Position numbers and translations under genes: made by a program. From Oribacterium sp. UBA4274 (lineage in GTDB: Bacteria; Bacillota; Clostridia; Lachnospirales; Lachnospiraceae), in assembly GCA_002396005.1 (NCBI GenBank), contig DGVW01000067.1, forward strand, positions 1-9,620: a stretch of 9,620 nucleotides of DNA, in the 5' to 3' direction. The notes under the pieces are model-generated. The model searched no databases. It was not told the origin of the DNA and was given only the letters and a program-made list of their open reading frames with translations. Below are positions 1-6,593 of this stretch, piece after piece; positions within the stretch are counted from its first letter, which is position 1, and every line of letters starts with the position of its first letter.

Positions 1-609
1 CCCGGCAACAAGTTTTCCATACTTTGCTGTGTCCTCGGGATGTGATGAAAGAATGTTTGCCAGAGAACCTCCTGACATCATTTCGAAAACGAGACCGTAA
101 TGGGACCCCACTTTAACCATGTCGAAAGGTATAGCCGTAGGGATTCCTCCTGTAAAAATCTTTTTGGCAAGTTCCCTGTCCTTTTCTATCTTTTCCCGGG
201 TATATATATCCCCTTTATAAACTTTAACTATGGTTTCCGAATCAAGACGGTAAACTTCACAGTTTGGAGCACCGCCGATTTTTTCGTAGTCCTCTATGGA
301 AACTTTCCTAAGGACTTTTTTTACATTAAACAGATCTGTAAAACCTGTTGTTTCGAAAATATCATATACATCACGGCTAACTTCCGTTATGGTGATCGGT
401 TTTCCCAGCTGCTTTCTCACCTTCATGAGAACACGCAGACCTGCACTGGAAATGTATTCGAGCTTTTCTGCATCAAAAAGGATTTCCTGTCCGGGCTTTA
501 GTTCATTGACTATGGCTAATATTTCTGCCTCAACGTTTGCGGCATTATCCGTATTGATCCTTCCCTCAAGGTAAACAGTGGTTTTCTTGTTATCAGTGTC
601 TGTTCTCAT
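1..609 (-). CDS. STAS domain fused to aminoglycoside-phosphotransferase/kinase-like domain (partial, C-terminus beyond window)
   Basis: The frame reads from ATG at 609 to the window edge without a stop, giving 203 residues. A good Shine-Dalgarno (AAAGGAG, 7 nt spacer) supports this start. Residues 8-100 look like a STAS domain as in anti-sigma-factor antagonists: TVYLEGRINT, then ILFDAEKLEYISSAGLRVL, where Ser54/Ser55 occupy the place of the serine phosphorylated in SpoIIAA-type proteins. From about 108 a second domain begins with a glycine-containing loop (EKIGGAPNCEVYRL) and IVKVYK, whose Lys129 fits the ATP-contacting lysine of kinase folds, then YGLVFEMMSGGSL, a hinge-like segment. This resembles the STAS/phosphotransferase fusions I associate with Clostridia and Fibrobacter. 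The catalytic loop lies outside the window, so activity cannot be judged. A role in partner-switching regulation or self-phosphorylation is inference. The gene follows a terminator (768-810), so it probably has its own promoter. Confidence 0.8.
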   Translation of the reverse strand, partial: MRTDTDNKKTTVYLEGRINTDNAANVEAEILAIVNELKPGQEILFDAEKLEYISSAGLRVLMKVRKQLGKPITITEVSRDVYDIFETTGFTDLFNVKKVLRKVSIEDYEKIGGAPNCEVYRLDSETIVKVYKGDIYTREKIEKDRELAKKIFTGGIPTAIPFDMVKVGSHYGLVFEMMSGGSLANILSSHPEDTAKYGKLVAG

Positions 610-767
610 GCTGCATCTCCTTTGTATTGATACTTGTAACTCAGGTTTGAAAGAAAAACTTCGGTTAAAACTATCATTCCCAGGGCATTACATACCATTA
701 CACATGAATTTCGTCATAAAAATAAGCGGATATAAGGAAATTTTATCCTAATTTGTGTTGAAATCGT

Positions 768-810
768 AAAAAAAAAAATAGAGGCTGTCGTATCACGAAC
801 GACGCCTCTT
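768..810 (-). terminator. Rho-independent terminator
   Basis: Read on the minus strand, GAGGC (808-804) plus GTCGT (803-799) pairs with ACGAC (791-787) plus GCCTC (785-781), with one bulged base and a 7-nt loop. It is followed after TA by eleven consecutive T residues (778-768). It lies about 150 nt beyond the stop codon of the zinc-ribbon/TPR gene and upstream of the STAS/kinase gene, so it should separate the two transcripts. The plus strand has no T-run after the hairpin, so the signal is one-directional. Confidence 0.8.
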
Positions 811-886
811 AAAAATGATATTATTTGGTTTCCAGCCTATCTTAATGAAAGTATTTCGTGTGTATTATTTGCCTATCATGATATAT

Positions 887-926
887 AGCAAAATCCGCCA
901 TTCCAAGACAAATGACGGATTTTGCT
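887..926 (-). terminator. Hairpin just downstream of the TPR gene, possible upstream terminator or 3'-end stabiliser
   Basis: AGCAAAATCCG (887-897) pairs perfectly with CGGATTTTGCT (916-926). After one mismatch the stem continues CATT/AATG. It begins 31 nt after the minus-strand stop codon at 958. The T-run that follows on the minus strand is poor (ATATATC), so termination here would be weak. The strong terminator at 768-810 may finish the job. The stem itself is clear; its role is inferred. Confidence 0.5.
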
Positions 927-957
927 GAAAAAAGACCTTATATTATGAATTCTGTTA

Positions 958-2460
958 TCAACCAGTAAAAAATGTTCTGATTCGCGTCGCATACCCGCGG
1001 TTGTCAACCTGCTCGATTATCATATCGCTCCCTAGGTACTCATTATGATTTTGCGAGAGTAAATGTTCTATGGTATCAGTAGCATTGTAATAACTCTGTC
1101 CATCGTAATGCCCATACTGTACGATACAGTCTTTTGTAAAACGTACCGTAGCAGTCATAAAGAAATTCAGCAGGGAACCTTCGGAATAATCCATGATCAC
1201 GTCCACCGGAATCTCGTAATAGCTTCCCTTATCGAGAGACAATATGGCTTCTCGTCTCATGATATATTGATTATCAGAGTTATCAGAGTATGTATAGTAT
1301 CTCATTAAAGGACATTCACACCATAATCCATTTGCATTGCCGTATTCTGAATATGTTCCATAATTTGCATCGAACATACGCAAGTCATTATAACCATTTT
1401 GTGTTTCGAATTTATATTCAAAAGCTCCGCGATAATCATAGGCTGCCTTTTTTTTTATGGTATATGCACAATCCGGCATGTCGATAGTCCAGACAGGAGA
1501 AGTTCCGCTATATGATGAATAGAATGTCCTGGCAACCCCATCCGCATCCACATAGATTAAATCATCACCAATAGAGGCATCCACATATTTATCAGTTTCC
1601 AGATACCCGTTTTTATCAAAGGCATAGGCTTCTGCCACCAGGTCCATATTGGCATCCAGCCAGTACCAACCGTCGTTTAGGTAATTTCCATCGGTTGTCC
1701 TGAAGCGCCATCTTCCATTCTCCTGCAGCCATTCACCCGCAGCATACTCTGGCTTTAGTGGTTCTGTCTGTGCTGCCTGTGTTGCCTCGGTGGTTTCTGC
1801 AATATTCTGCGAACTCTCATCCTTGGTGGTTATTGCAGTATTCTGTGAACTCTCATTCTCTGCGGCTTCAGACTCTTTCATCTCTTTAAGGATGATTTTC
1901 CCTTCCTCAAGGCGCTTTTCTATCTTTCCGCCCTCATCTGCTTCTTCCGCCCCGGCCTTCCGGGCCTTTTCCAGAATCTTCACTGCCTTTTCATAGTCGT
2001 CCTGACGGGTATAGATTTCAGCCAGTTTGAGGTATGGCTCCGGATTCTTCGGGTCAATCTCTATGGCCTTTTCAAAGGCCAGAATTGCCTGTTCATAATT
2101 TTCTTCCAGAAGAAACTTTTCTCCCAGTATTAGCTGTTTTTTAATGGATTCTCCGGGACTGCTCTGCCATATCAGCATCGCACTGCCAATGACAGCAGCG
2201 GACAGGAAGACCGCAGCCAGGCCTATTATCAGCGGCAGGCGGTTTTTTTCGTGAACCGGCCTGATATTTGCCGGACCTAAATCCTTATGAGACATGTCAT
2301 TTGCTGAACCCGGTTCGGCGGCAAATTCCTGTGACGGATTATCCTCCTGAGGAACCTGAGCATAGTTTGGTACCGGCTCCGTATCCGGCATTTTTGCCCC
2401 GCACTTTACGCAGAACCTTGCTTCATCGCTTATTTCATTTCCACAATTTGGACAAAACAT
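958..2460 (-). CDS. Zinc-ribbon, TPR and cell-wall-binding-repeat membrane protein
   Basis: A 500-residue protein of mosaic structure. Residues 3-20 form a zinc ribbon (CPNC and CVKC pairs). Residues 75-98 are one hydrophobic transmembrane segment (PLIIGLAAVFLSAAVIGSAM). Residues 106-171 hold two TPR units (EENYEQAILAFEKAIEIDP and DDYEKAVKILEKA). A charged linker has two 12-residue repeats starting ESSQN. Residues 241-311 resemble choline/glucan-binding wall repeats (GEWLQENGRWRF, DGWYWLDANMDL, YAFDKNGYLE, YVDADGVA). The last 190 residues are Tyr/Asp-rich and unrecognised. The likely topology is zinc ribbon inside, TPRs and wall-binding part outside. An ATG at 2466 extends the frame by two residues, but the GAGGGG motif (2472-2467) touches it directly while leaving 6 nt before the ATG at 2460, so 2460 is preferred. 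A scaffold or envelope-sensing role is inference; no catalytic motif was seen. Confidence 0.85.
   Translation of the reverse strand: MFCPNCGNEISDEARFCVKCGAKMPDTEPVPNYAQVPQEDNPSQEFAAEPGSANDMSHKDLGPANIRPVHEKNRLPLIIGLAAVFLSAAVIGSAMLIWQSSPGESIKKQLILGEKFLLEENYEQAILAFEKAIEIDPKNPEPYLKLAEIYTRQDDYEKAVKILEKARKAGAEEADEGGKIEKRLEEGKIILKEMKESEAAENESSQNTAITTKDESSQNIAETTEATQAAQTEPLKPEYAAGEWLQENGRWRFRTTDGNYLNDGWYWLDANMDLVAEAYAFDKNGYLETDKYVDASIGDDLIYVDADGVARTFYSSYSGTSPVWTIDMPDCAYTIKKKAAYDYRGAFEYKFETQNGYNDLRMFDANYGTYSEYGNANGLWCECPLMRYYTYSDNSDNQYIMRREAILSLDKGSYYEIPVDVIMDYSEGSLLNFFMTATVRFTKDCIVQYGHYDGQSYYNATDTIEHLLSQNHNEYLGSDMIIEQVDNRGYATRIRTFFTG
1789..1856 (-). repeat. 36-bp-period tandem repeat within the TPR protein linker
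   Basis: Two 32-bp near-identical units (1789-1820 and 1825-1856) are separated by 4 bp. They encode two copies of a 12-residue Ser/Thr/Glu-rich motif that starts ESSQN. The unit length keeps frame, so the linker can change length by unit gain or loss without breaking the protein. Confidence 0.75.
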
Positions 2461-2522
2461 ATACATCCCCTCAATTTACAGCAATAAACTCTTAACTCTC
2501 CTGCTATTAGTCGGACTTATTC

Positions 2523-2554
2523 ATTATATCCCAAAAAGCCACTTTTCACATCAA
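2523..2554 (-). promoter_or_regulatory. Candidate promoter of the TPR gene
   Basis: The minus strand carries a perfect -10 TATAAT at 2528-2523, about 60 nt before the preferred start codon. The best -35 match is TTGATG at 2554-2549, but the 20-nt spacing is longer than ideal. The -10 is the stronger part of this call. Confidence 0.35.
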
Positions 2555-2641
2555 ATTCGTCGCCGTTGAAGGCATTAACTTTTCAACATCCTCATCCTGC
2601 TATGTGATATGGAAAAAATCGTAAATCCATTACTTTAGCCC

Positions 2642-2659
2642 AAATAAGAATACTTATTT
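2642..2659. promoter_or_regulatory. AT-rich inverted repeat, possible operator
   Basis: AAATAAG (2642-2648) and CTTATTT (2653-2659) form a perfect 7-bp inverted repeat around AATA. It sits 12 bp upstream of the candidate -35 of the secreted-protein gene, a position that would suit a regulator site. Chance occurrence is possible in AT-rich DNA. Confidence 0.3.
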
Positions 2660-2671
2660 TTTGCTCATTTT

Positions 2672-2699
2672 TTGTCGATAAAATCTTAAATGATATATG
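2672..2699 (+). promoter_or_regulatory. Candidate extended -10 promoter of the secreted-protein gene
   Basis: TTGTCG (2672-2677) is followed by a 16-nt spacer and TATATG (2694-2699). A TG dinucleotide at 2691-2692, one base before the -10, makes an extended -10. This predicts a leader of roughly 80-85 nt. A 7-bp hairpin (ATGGTAT 2704-2710 with ATGCCAT 2718-2724) would lie near the 5' end of the transcript. Confidence 0.45.
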
Positions 2700-2789
2700 C
2701 TAAATGGTATTGTTGTTATGCCATCTCTTTATGGGCCTTGATAGTCCGGGCGTAAACCAGGGAAATGATGTTTAGGAAAGGAGTTAATA

Positions 2790-3470
2790 ATGAGACATTT
2801 TGTAAGAAGAAAGATTGCTGCAGCTCTTACTGCTGCTATGCTTTTCAGTGTGGCACCGGTTAATCAGTCACTTATTTCTTTTGCGGCTACAAGCACAAAG
2901 AAAACAAACTCTAAGTCAACTAAATCCGAAAAGAAAGAGTTGTCTTTGGGATCAGTCAAGAAGAATGTTTATGAGAATGACTATTTCGGTCTCAAGCTTG
3001 CTGTCCCTGATGGATTCATCTTCGGCGATGCAGCGGCAGTTGCTGAAATAGATGGATCTACAGAAAAATTTATAAAAGATAAGGATGCTGTTATCAAGAG
3101 CATTAAAGAGGGTAATCCTGTTACCGTTGCCTATGCTGAAAACGAAGACACTTTAGGTAACATTTGTGTCACAATATCTCTTTCCGATGGTGAAACAGAC
3201 ATCAAGAAAATGTTTGAAGACAGTATTCCTGATATAAAGGATTCCCTTAAGGAAGCAGGTATCGAAACCAAGGATGTATCTGTAGTAAAGAAAAAGGTTT
3301 CAGGAAAGGATACATATCTTCTTTCTGCACACGGATTGATAGATGATGAATATGATATTTATCAAAAAGAGTACATGGGTATCCAGGATGATTATTATAT
3401 CTGTATAGCATTTACAAGCTTCATGACAGATGATACCGATGATATGATCAAGCTCATTGAACTGATGTAA
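2790..3470 (+). CDS. Secreted protein of unknown function
   Basis: A 226-residue protein whose start is fixed by GGAG with a 6-nt spacer. The N-terminus is a typical Sec signal peptide: MRHFVRRK, a hydrophobic core at residues 9-24, and a likely signal peptidase I site after SFA (Ala32). No lipobox cysteine is present, so it should be released or wall-held. A Ser/Thr/Lys-rich linker (34-51) precedes a compact domain starting near YENDYFGLKLAVPDGFIF. This opening resembles small extracytoplasmic domains common in Lachnospiraceae, loosely PsbP/DUF1795-like; that similarity is from memory and tentative. No enzymatic motif was seen. It is the only plus-strand gene in the window, apparently monocistronic, with its own promoter and a terminator directly after the stop. 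It converges on the c-di-GMP phosphodiesterase gene. Confidence 0.85.
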   Translation: MRHFVRRKIAAALTAAMLFSVAPVNQSLISFAATSTKKTNSKSTKSEKKELSLGSVKKNVYENDYFGLKLAVPDGFIFGDAAAVAEIDGSTEKFIKDKDAVIKSIKEGNPVTVAYAENEDTLGNICVTISLSDGETDIKKMFEDSIPDIKDSLKEAGIETKDVSVVKKKVSGKDTYLLSAHGLIDDEYDIYQKEYMGIQDDYYICIAFTSFMTDDTDDMIKLIELM

Positions 3471-3475
3471 GAAAA

Positions 3476-3502
3476 AGGAGTTCAGGATTTTCCTGAACTC
3501 CT
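3476..3502. terminator. Bidirectional rho-independent terminator
   Basis: AGGAGTTCAGGA (3476-3487) pairs perfectly with TCCTGAACTCCT (3491-3502) around a TTT loop, a 12-bp stem. It begins 6 nt after the stop of the plus-strand secreted-protein gene. On the minus strand it is followed by TTTTTC (3475-3471), so it also ends transcripts of the EAL gene about 90 nt past its stop. The plus-strand tail (AATTTATT) is weaker. It serves both convergent genes. Confidence 0.85.
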
Positions 3503-3592
3503 AATTTATTGGTTATTATTTGTGCTGACCCCAGTGTGAAAATATATTTCATTACTATTTGCGCCGCTGAATCATGATGGCGGAAAAGTATT

Positions 3593-5515
3593 TTATGCAA
3601 TCTGGTTCTTCATGTATTCAATGAACTCTTCCGGAGGCAGTGGCCTTGAGAAGTAGTACCCCTGCTCATAGTCGCAGCCAAGCTCGGCCATCTTGTTCTT
3701 CATTTCTACTGTTTCGATGCCCTCAACAACTATTGCCATATTGGAGCGCTGGAAAAGTTTAATGAGATCCGGCAGGAATTCGGCCTTTCCTGAGAAGAAA
3801 GATCTAGTAAATGTCATGTCTATCTTAACAACGTGGATTGGCAGATTCATAAGGCTTGTAAGGTTTGAAGAACCGGTTCCGAAATCGTCAAGAGACAGTT
3901 CGGCTCCCATGTTACGAAGTCCTGCAATCTGCATCTGGATCATTTCGTAATCTTCTATCAGGGACTCAGTTATCTCAAAATCAAACATATCCATAGATAT
4001 GCCATGCTTTTTTGCTATATCTGAGAGCTCCTGTGAAAGACTGTTGCTCATACACTGGATTGGTGAAAGGTTAACATTGATATATTCGATGCCCAAACCT
4101 TTTGTATCAGTGTTTTCAAGGAATATACAGACCTTTTCAAATATCTGTCTTCCTATCTCGATGATGTCTCCGTTCTTTTCTGCTATTGAAATAAAATCAA
4201 GGGGTGATATAAAACCGATGGTTGGATCCTTTAATCTGGCTAATGCCTCCGCACCTTGCACCTTTCCGGTTTTTACGGAGTATATAGGCTGGAAGTAAAC
4301 CTCAAATCTGTTGTTGGCTATGGCATCCTTTACTGCTTTTTCGAGTGATTTCTGCTTTTTGACTCCATCAAGCATACCTTCTGAAAAAACATAGTTTCCA
4401 CGGTGGTTTTCGGCATAGGCATTAAACCTTGCATATCTTGCCATATCACCCATGGTGATATTATTCCTGTCAACTAAATATCCCGGTAGGAATATCGCAG
4501 ATACCTTCATGGTAACCGGAGTCTCACAGGATTTCTGAAAGGCTGTGTATTTCTCCTTCCAGTCCTTCATGATGGTTTCGGGATCACCGGGCATCTGTCC
4601 TCTCATAAGAACGATAAAGGTTCCGTTTCTGGTATAAAAACAATTCAAACCAGGATATGTCTTAACTACCCATGCTGCCATCATTTTAAGGCTCTCATTT
4701 ACCTGATTGATGCCATAAACTGACTTTGAGGTCTCATAATTGTGAACAGTCATGACTATAAGACTGAAGGAAATATTTCTTTCCCAGTAATCCAGGCCGA
4801 TCATGTCCAGGGCTTCCTTGTTTAGAAGCTTCGTTCTGCTGTCTCTGTAGAGATCCGGGTTTTCTGTAGTCAGGAAAATGATAATGATGGAAAGGATGCT
4901 GAAATAACTTGTTACCAGCATATGATAGAACTGTTTCCTTATGATGATACCGAACAGTAACAAGAGATTAAAGGAAAGAAGACCTCCTCTGATCCTTGGC
5001 GACAGTTTTTTCCATTGAAACAAAACAATGAATATTGAAAAAATAATGTAGAAATAGGTATCGAAATAAATAATGCCGTATAAAGAACAGTTGTGATATC
5101 CATCAGCTGCAATGGTATAGATAGCTGAAGTCCAGGGGGTGGAAAAAATCAGGAAAACAGCCACCAATGCCGGTATTGAAGCAAGCAGCTTGTATAGAAT
5201 ACTGTTTTTCAGGAAGTGCGACGTTTCTGCAGTATAGGCAAAGAGCGCCCAGCCTCTGACGATAAACCCGAGGAAATATGCGTGATTGATAGCATACATA
5301 ACCCACAGCGGGAATTCTGTCCATATCTCATTCATTTCACAGGAAATGATATCGGCAGAGGTCATCACCAGATTGGCAACCATAACAAGCCAGAAGCAAA
5401 AGCTCTGGCCTACAGGGAGATTCCTGCGGACTCCATAGAATACAAGAAGTATTATCTGTATAGGAATCGCTGCTATGGCAAAATCGTAGTTGAAGTCGCT
5501 GATCCAGTTAAACAT
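3593..5515 (-). CDS. Multi-pass membrane cyclic-di-GMP phosphodiesterase (degenerate GGDEF + EAL)
   Basis: A 640-residue membrane protein that should hydrolyse cyclic-di-GMP to pGpG. About seven hydrophobic segments span residues 13-216, a likely sensory part. A GGDEF fold follows (about 220-380: DSRTKLLNKEAL at the start), but the signature loop reads RNGTF (296-300) instead of GGDEF, so cyclase activity is not expected; it may bind GTP or only regulate. The EAL domain (about 390-640) keeps the expected catalytic and metal-binding residues: EAL 423-425, Asn482 in NVNLSP, Glu514 in FEITES, Asp543-Asp544 in DDFGTG, Lys564, Glu598 in VVEGIE, and Gln618 in EQGYYF. The start has AGGAGA at a good distance. 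The gene lies 85 bp after the alpha/beta hydrolase gene on the same strand and may be co-transcribed, though a small hairpin lies between. The N-terminal ligand is unknown. Confidence 0.93.
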   Translation of the reverse strand: MFNWISDFNYDFAIAAIPIQIILLVFYGVRRNLPVGQSFCFWLVMVANLVMTSADIISCEMNEIWTEFPLWVMYAINHAYFLGFIVRGWALFAYTAETSHFLKNSILYKLLASIPALVAVFLIFSTPWTSAIYTIAADGYHNCSLYGIIYFDTYFYIIFSIFIVLFQWKKLSPRIRGGLLSFNLLLLFGIIIRKQFYHMLVTSYFSILSIIIIFLTTENPDLYRDSRTKLLNKEALDMIGLDYWERNISFSLIVMTVHNYETSKSVYGINQVNESLKMMAAWVVKTYPGLNCFYTRNGTFIVLMRGQMPGDPETIMKDWKEKYTAFQKSCETPVTMKVSAIFLPGYLVDRNNITMGDMARYARFNAYAENHRGNYVFSEGMLDGVKKQKSLEKAVKDAIANNRFEVYFQPIYSVKTGKVQGAEALARLKDPTIGFISPLDFISIAEKNGDIIEIGRQIFEKVCIFLENTDTKGLGIEYINVNLSPIQCMSNSLSQELSDIAKKHGISMDMFDFEITESLIEDYEMIQMQIAGLRNMGAELSLDDFGTGSSNLTSLMNLPIHVVKIDMTFTRSFFSGKAEFLPDLIKLFQRSNMAIVVEGIETVEMKNKMAELGCDYEQGYYFSRPLPPEEFIEYMKNQIA

Positions 5516-5540
5516 TAAACTCTCCTGTTATTTGCACGGT

Positions 5541-5561
5541 GAAATGTATTGTTTACATTTC
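5541..5561. other. Small intercistronic hairpin
   Basis: GAAATGTA (5541-5548) pairs with TACATTTC (5554-5561) around a 5-nt loop, in the 85-bp gap between the hydrolase stop and the start of the EAL gene. The minus strand has no T-run after it, so it is not a good terminator in the gene direction. It could be an operator or an mRNA processing or stability element just upstream of the EAL gene's ribosome binding site. Confidence 0.35.
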
Positions 5562-5600
5562 TTTCTTGGAAAAGACGGTAATGCGTGCTGTTATGATGTG

Positions 5601-6407
5601 TTATTTCTTTAAGAACTTTAATATCCGTTCCGGATAGTCCGGAGCACAGTCATATACTGCATGACCGTATCCATCGTACATGTAAAGCTCACAATCAGAG
5701 CTGTTGCTGAGGCTTAATGCTATCAGCTCAGAGGCATTTCCACCCAAAACCTTGTCTGTCTTTGAACCGATAACCAAAGCCGGACAGGTGATTTTATTGA
5801 GATCGGCTGAGATATCAAAGTGCCTTAGGCTTTCGGTGAGTACGATGAAACGTGAAAAATCTTCATCGGTTAATGTCTTCGAAGCCTGGATCAATCCTTC
5901 CTTTGAGCCTACAAAAACGTCTTCAGGATATACCTTTTCACCGAAATTAAGATACAGTTCCTCAGCCCTTCTCTCCTTCGCAAGTTTAATCCAGGTATCG
6001 AAGACCTGGAACTCATCATCCCGAACATGGGAAGATGTGGATCCGAGAACCAGCTTGTCAACCAGTTCCGGGTGTTCAATGGCTATCTCCATGGCGATCA
6101 TTCCTCCCTGAGATGCGCCAAATATGTTGACATTGGAAAGTCCAAGTTCAGTTATTGCTTCCGCAGTGTCATCTGCCATATCCTTTATGGTATAGGGCAT
6201 AGTCAGTTCGCCCTTTTTTCTGTCAAATACATAAATCGTAAAATCATCAGTGAGCAGCTTGTATGCATCTGCCATAAGGTCAGCCATAGGCATGACACTC
6301 TGGGCACTCAGACCCGGAATCACAACAAGAGTCTCTGCGCCCTGTCCGAATTTACAATAGTCCATTGAGAAATTCTGTGTAGTAACTGTAGCTACCTGTG
6401 CGAGCAT
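5601..6407 (-). CDS. Alpha/beta hydrolase
   Basis: A 268-residue, probably cytoplasmic alpha/beta-hydrolase-fold enzyme; no signal peptide is present. The fold markers appear in order: an oxyanion-loop segment VVIPGLSAQS (28-37), the nucleophile elbow GASQGG with Ser99, the acid Asp218 in VIGSKTD, and His249 in YGHAVYD. Together they make a complete Ser-Asp-His triad. A helical cap lies at about 130-200. Length and motifs fit general esterase/lyase-type hydrolases; the substrate cannot be told from sequence. The start ATG follows AGGAGA with a suitable spacer. Neighbours are the MEMO-AMMECR1 gene 186 bp upstream and the EAL gene 85 bp downstream, both on the same strand. Neither suggests a specific substrate. 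Confidence 0.9.
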   Translation of the reverse strand: MLAQVATVTTQNFSMDYCKFGQGAETLVVIPGLSAQSVMPMADLMADAYKLLTDDFTIYVFDRKKGELTMPYTIKDMADDTAEAITELGLSNVNIFGASQGGMIAMEIAIEHPELVDKLVLGSTSSHVRDDEFQVFDTWIKLAKERRAEELYLNFGEKVYPEDVFVGSKEGLIQASKTLTDEDFSRFIVLTESLRHFDISADLNKITCPALVIGSKTDKVLGGNASELIALSLSNSSDCELYMYDGYGHAVYDCAPDYPERILKFLKK

Positions 6408-6593
6408 AGGATTATCTCCTTAATATTGATATTTCTAATCTTAAATTTTAGTCGACAGCTTTTTTATTAATATAAATGTTCGGATTATTCACAAAGGATT
6501 GAACCTACTTAGAAGGTTTTAGCGGTTAATTAATAGCTCAGGCTAAGGCGCATATTGAAAAATTTTCATGCTGTTTCGCGACTGAAAAACTGT

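Larger units (their letters stand above)
610..957. other. Intergenic region with two hairpins
   Basis: No convincing gene is seen on either strand. The right part holds two hairpins (887-926 and 781-808) downstream of the minus-strand TPR gene. The left part (610-767) is AT-rich and must carry the promoter of the STAS/kinase gene, but I could not find a confident -35/-10 pair there. A GATAAA-like hexamer near 740-746, about 17 nt after TTTACG, is only a weak candidate. Confidence 0.6.
2461..2789. other. Divergent intergenic regulatory region
   Basis: This stretch separates the minus-strand TPR gene from the plus-strand secreted-protein gene. No coding frame is convincing. It contains a candidate promoter for each direction, an AT-rich inverted repeat (2642-2659), a small hairpin in the plus-strand leader (2704-2724) and the ribosome binding site at 2780-2783. 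The leader of about 80 nt has no riboswitch class that I recognise. Confidence 0.6.

Noticed and set aside
100..574. Two overlapping plus-strand open frames
   Set aside because: They are antisense to the STAS/kinase gene, which has clear domain motifs and a good start.
2700..2789. Possible c-di-GMP riboswitch in the leader of the secreted-protein gene
   Set aside because: The presence of an EAL gene next door prompted a look, and GGGCGTAAACCAGGG is faintly suggestive, but the conserved GEMM core and paired elements are not there.
3563..3582. Short CGCC/GGCG hairpin after the EAL gene
   Set aside because: The stem is only 4 bp with a long loop and no T-run; the strong terminator at 3476-3502 explains the 3' end.
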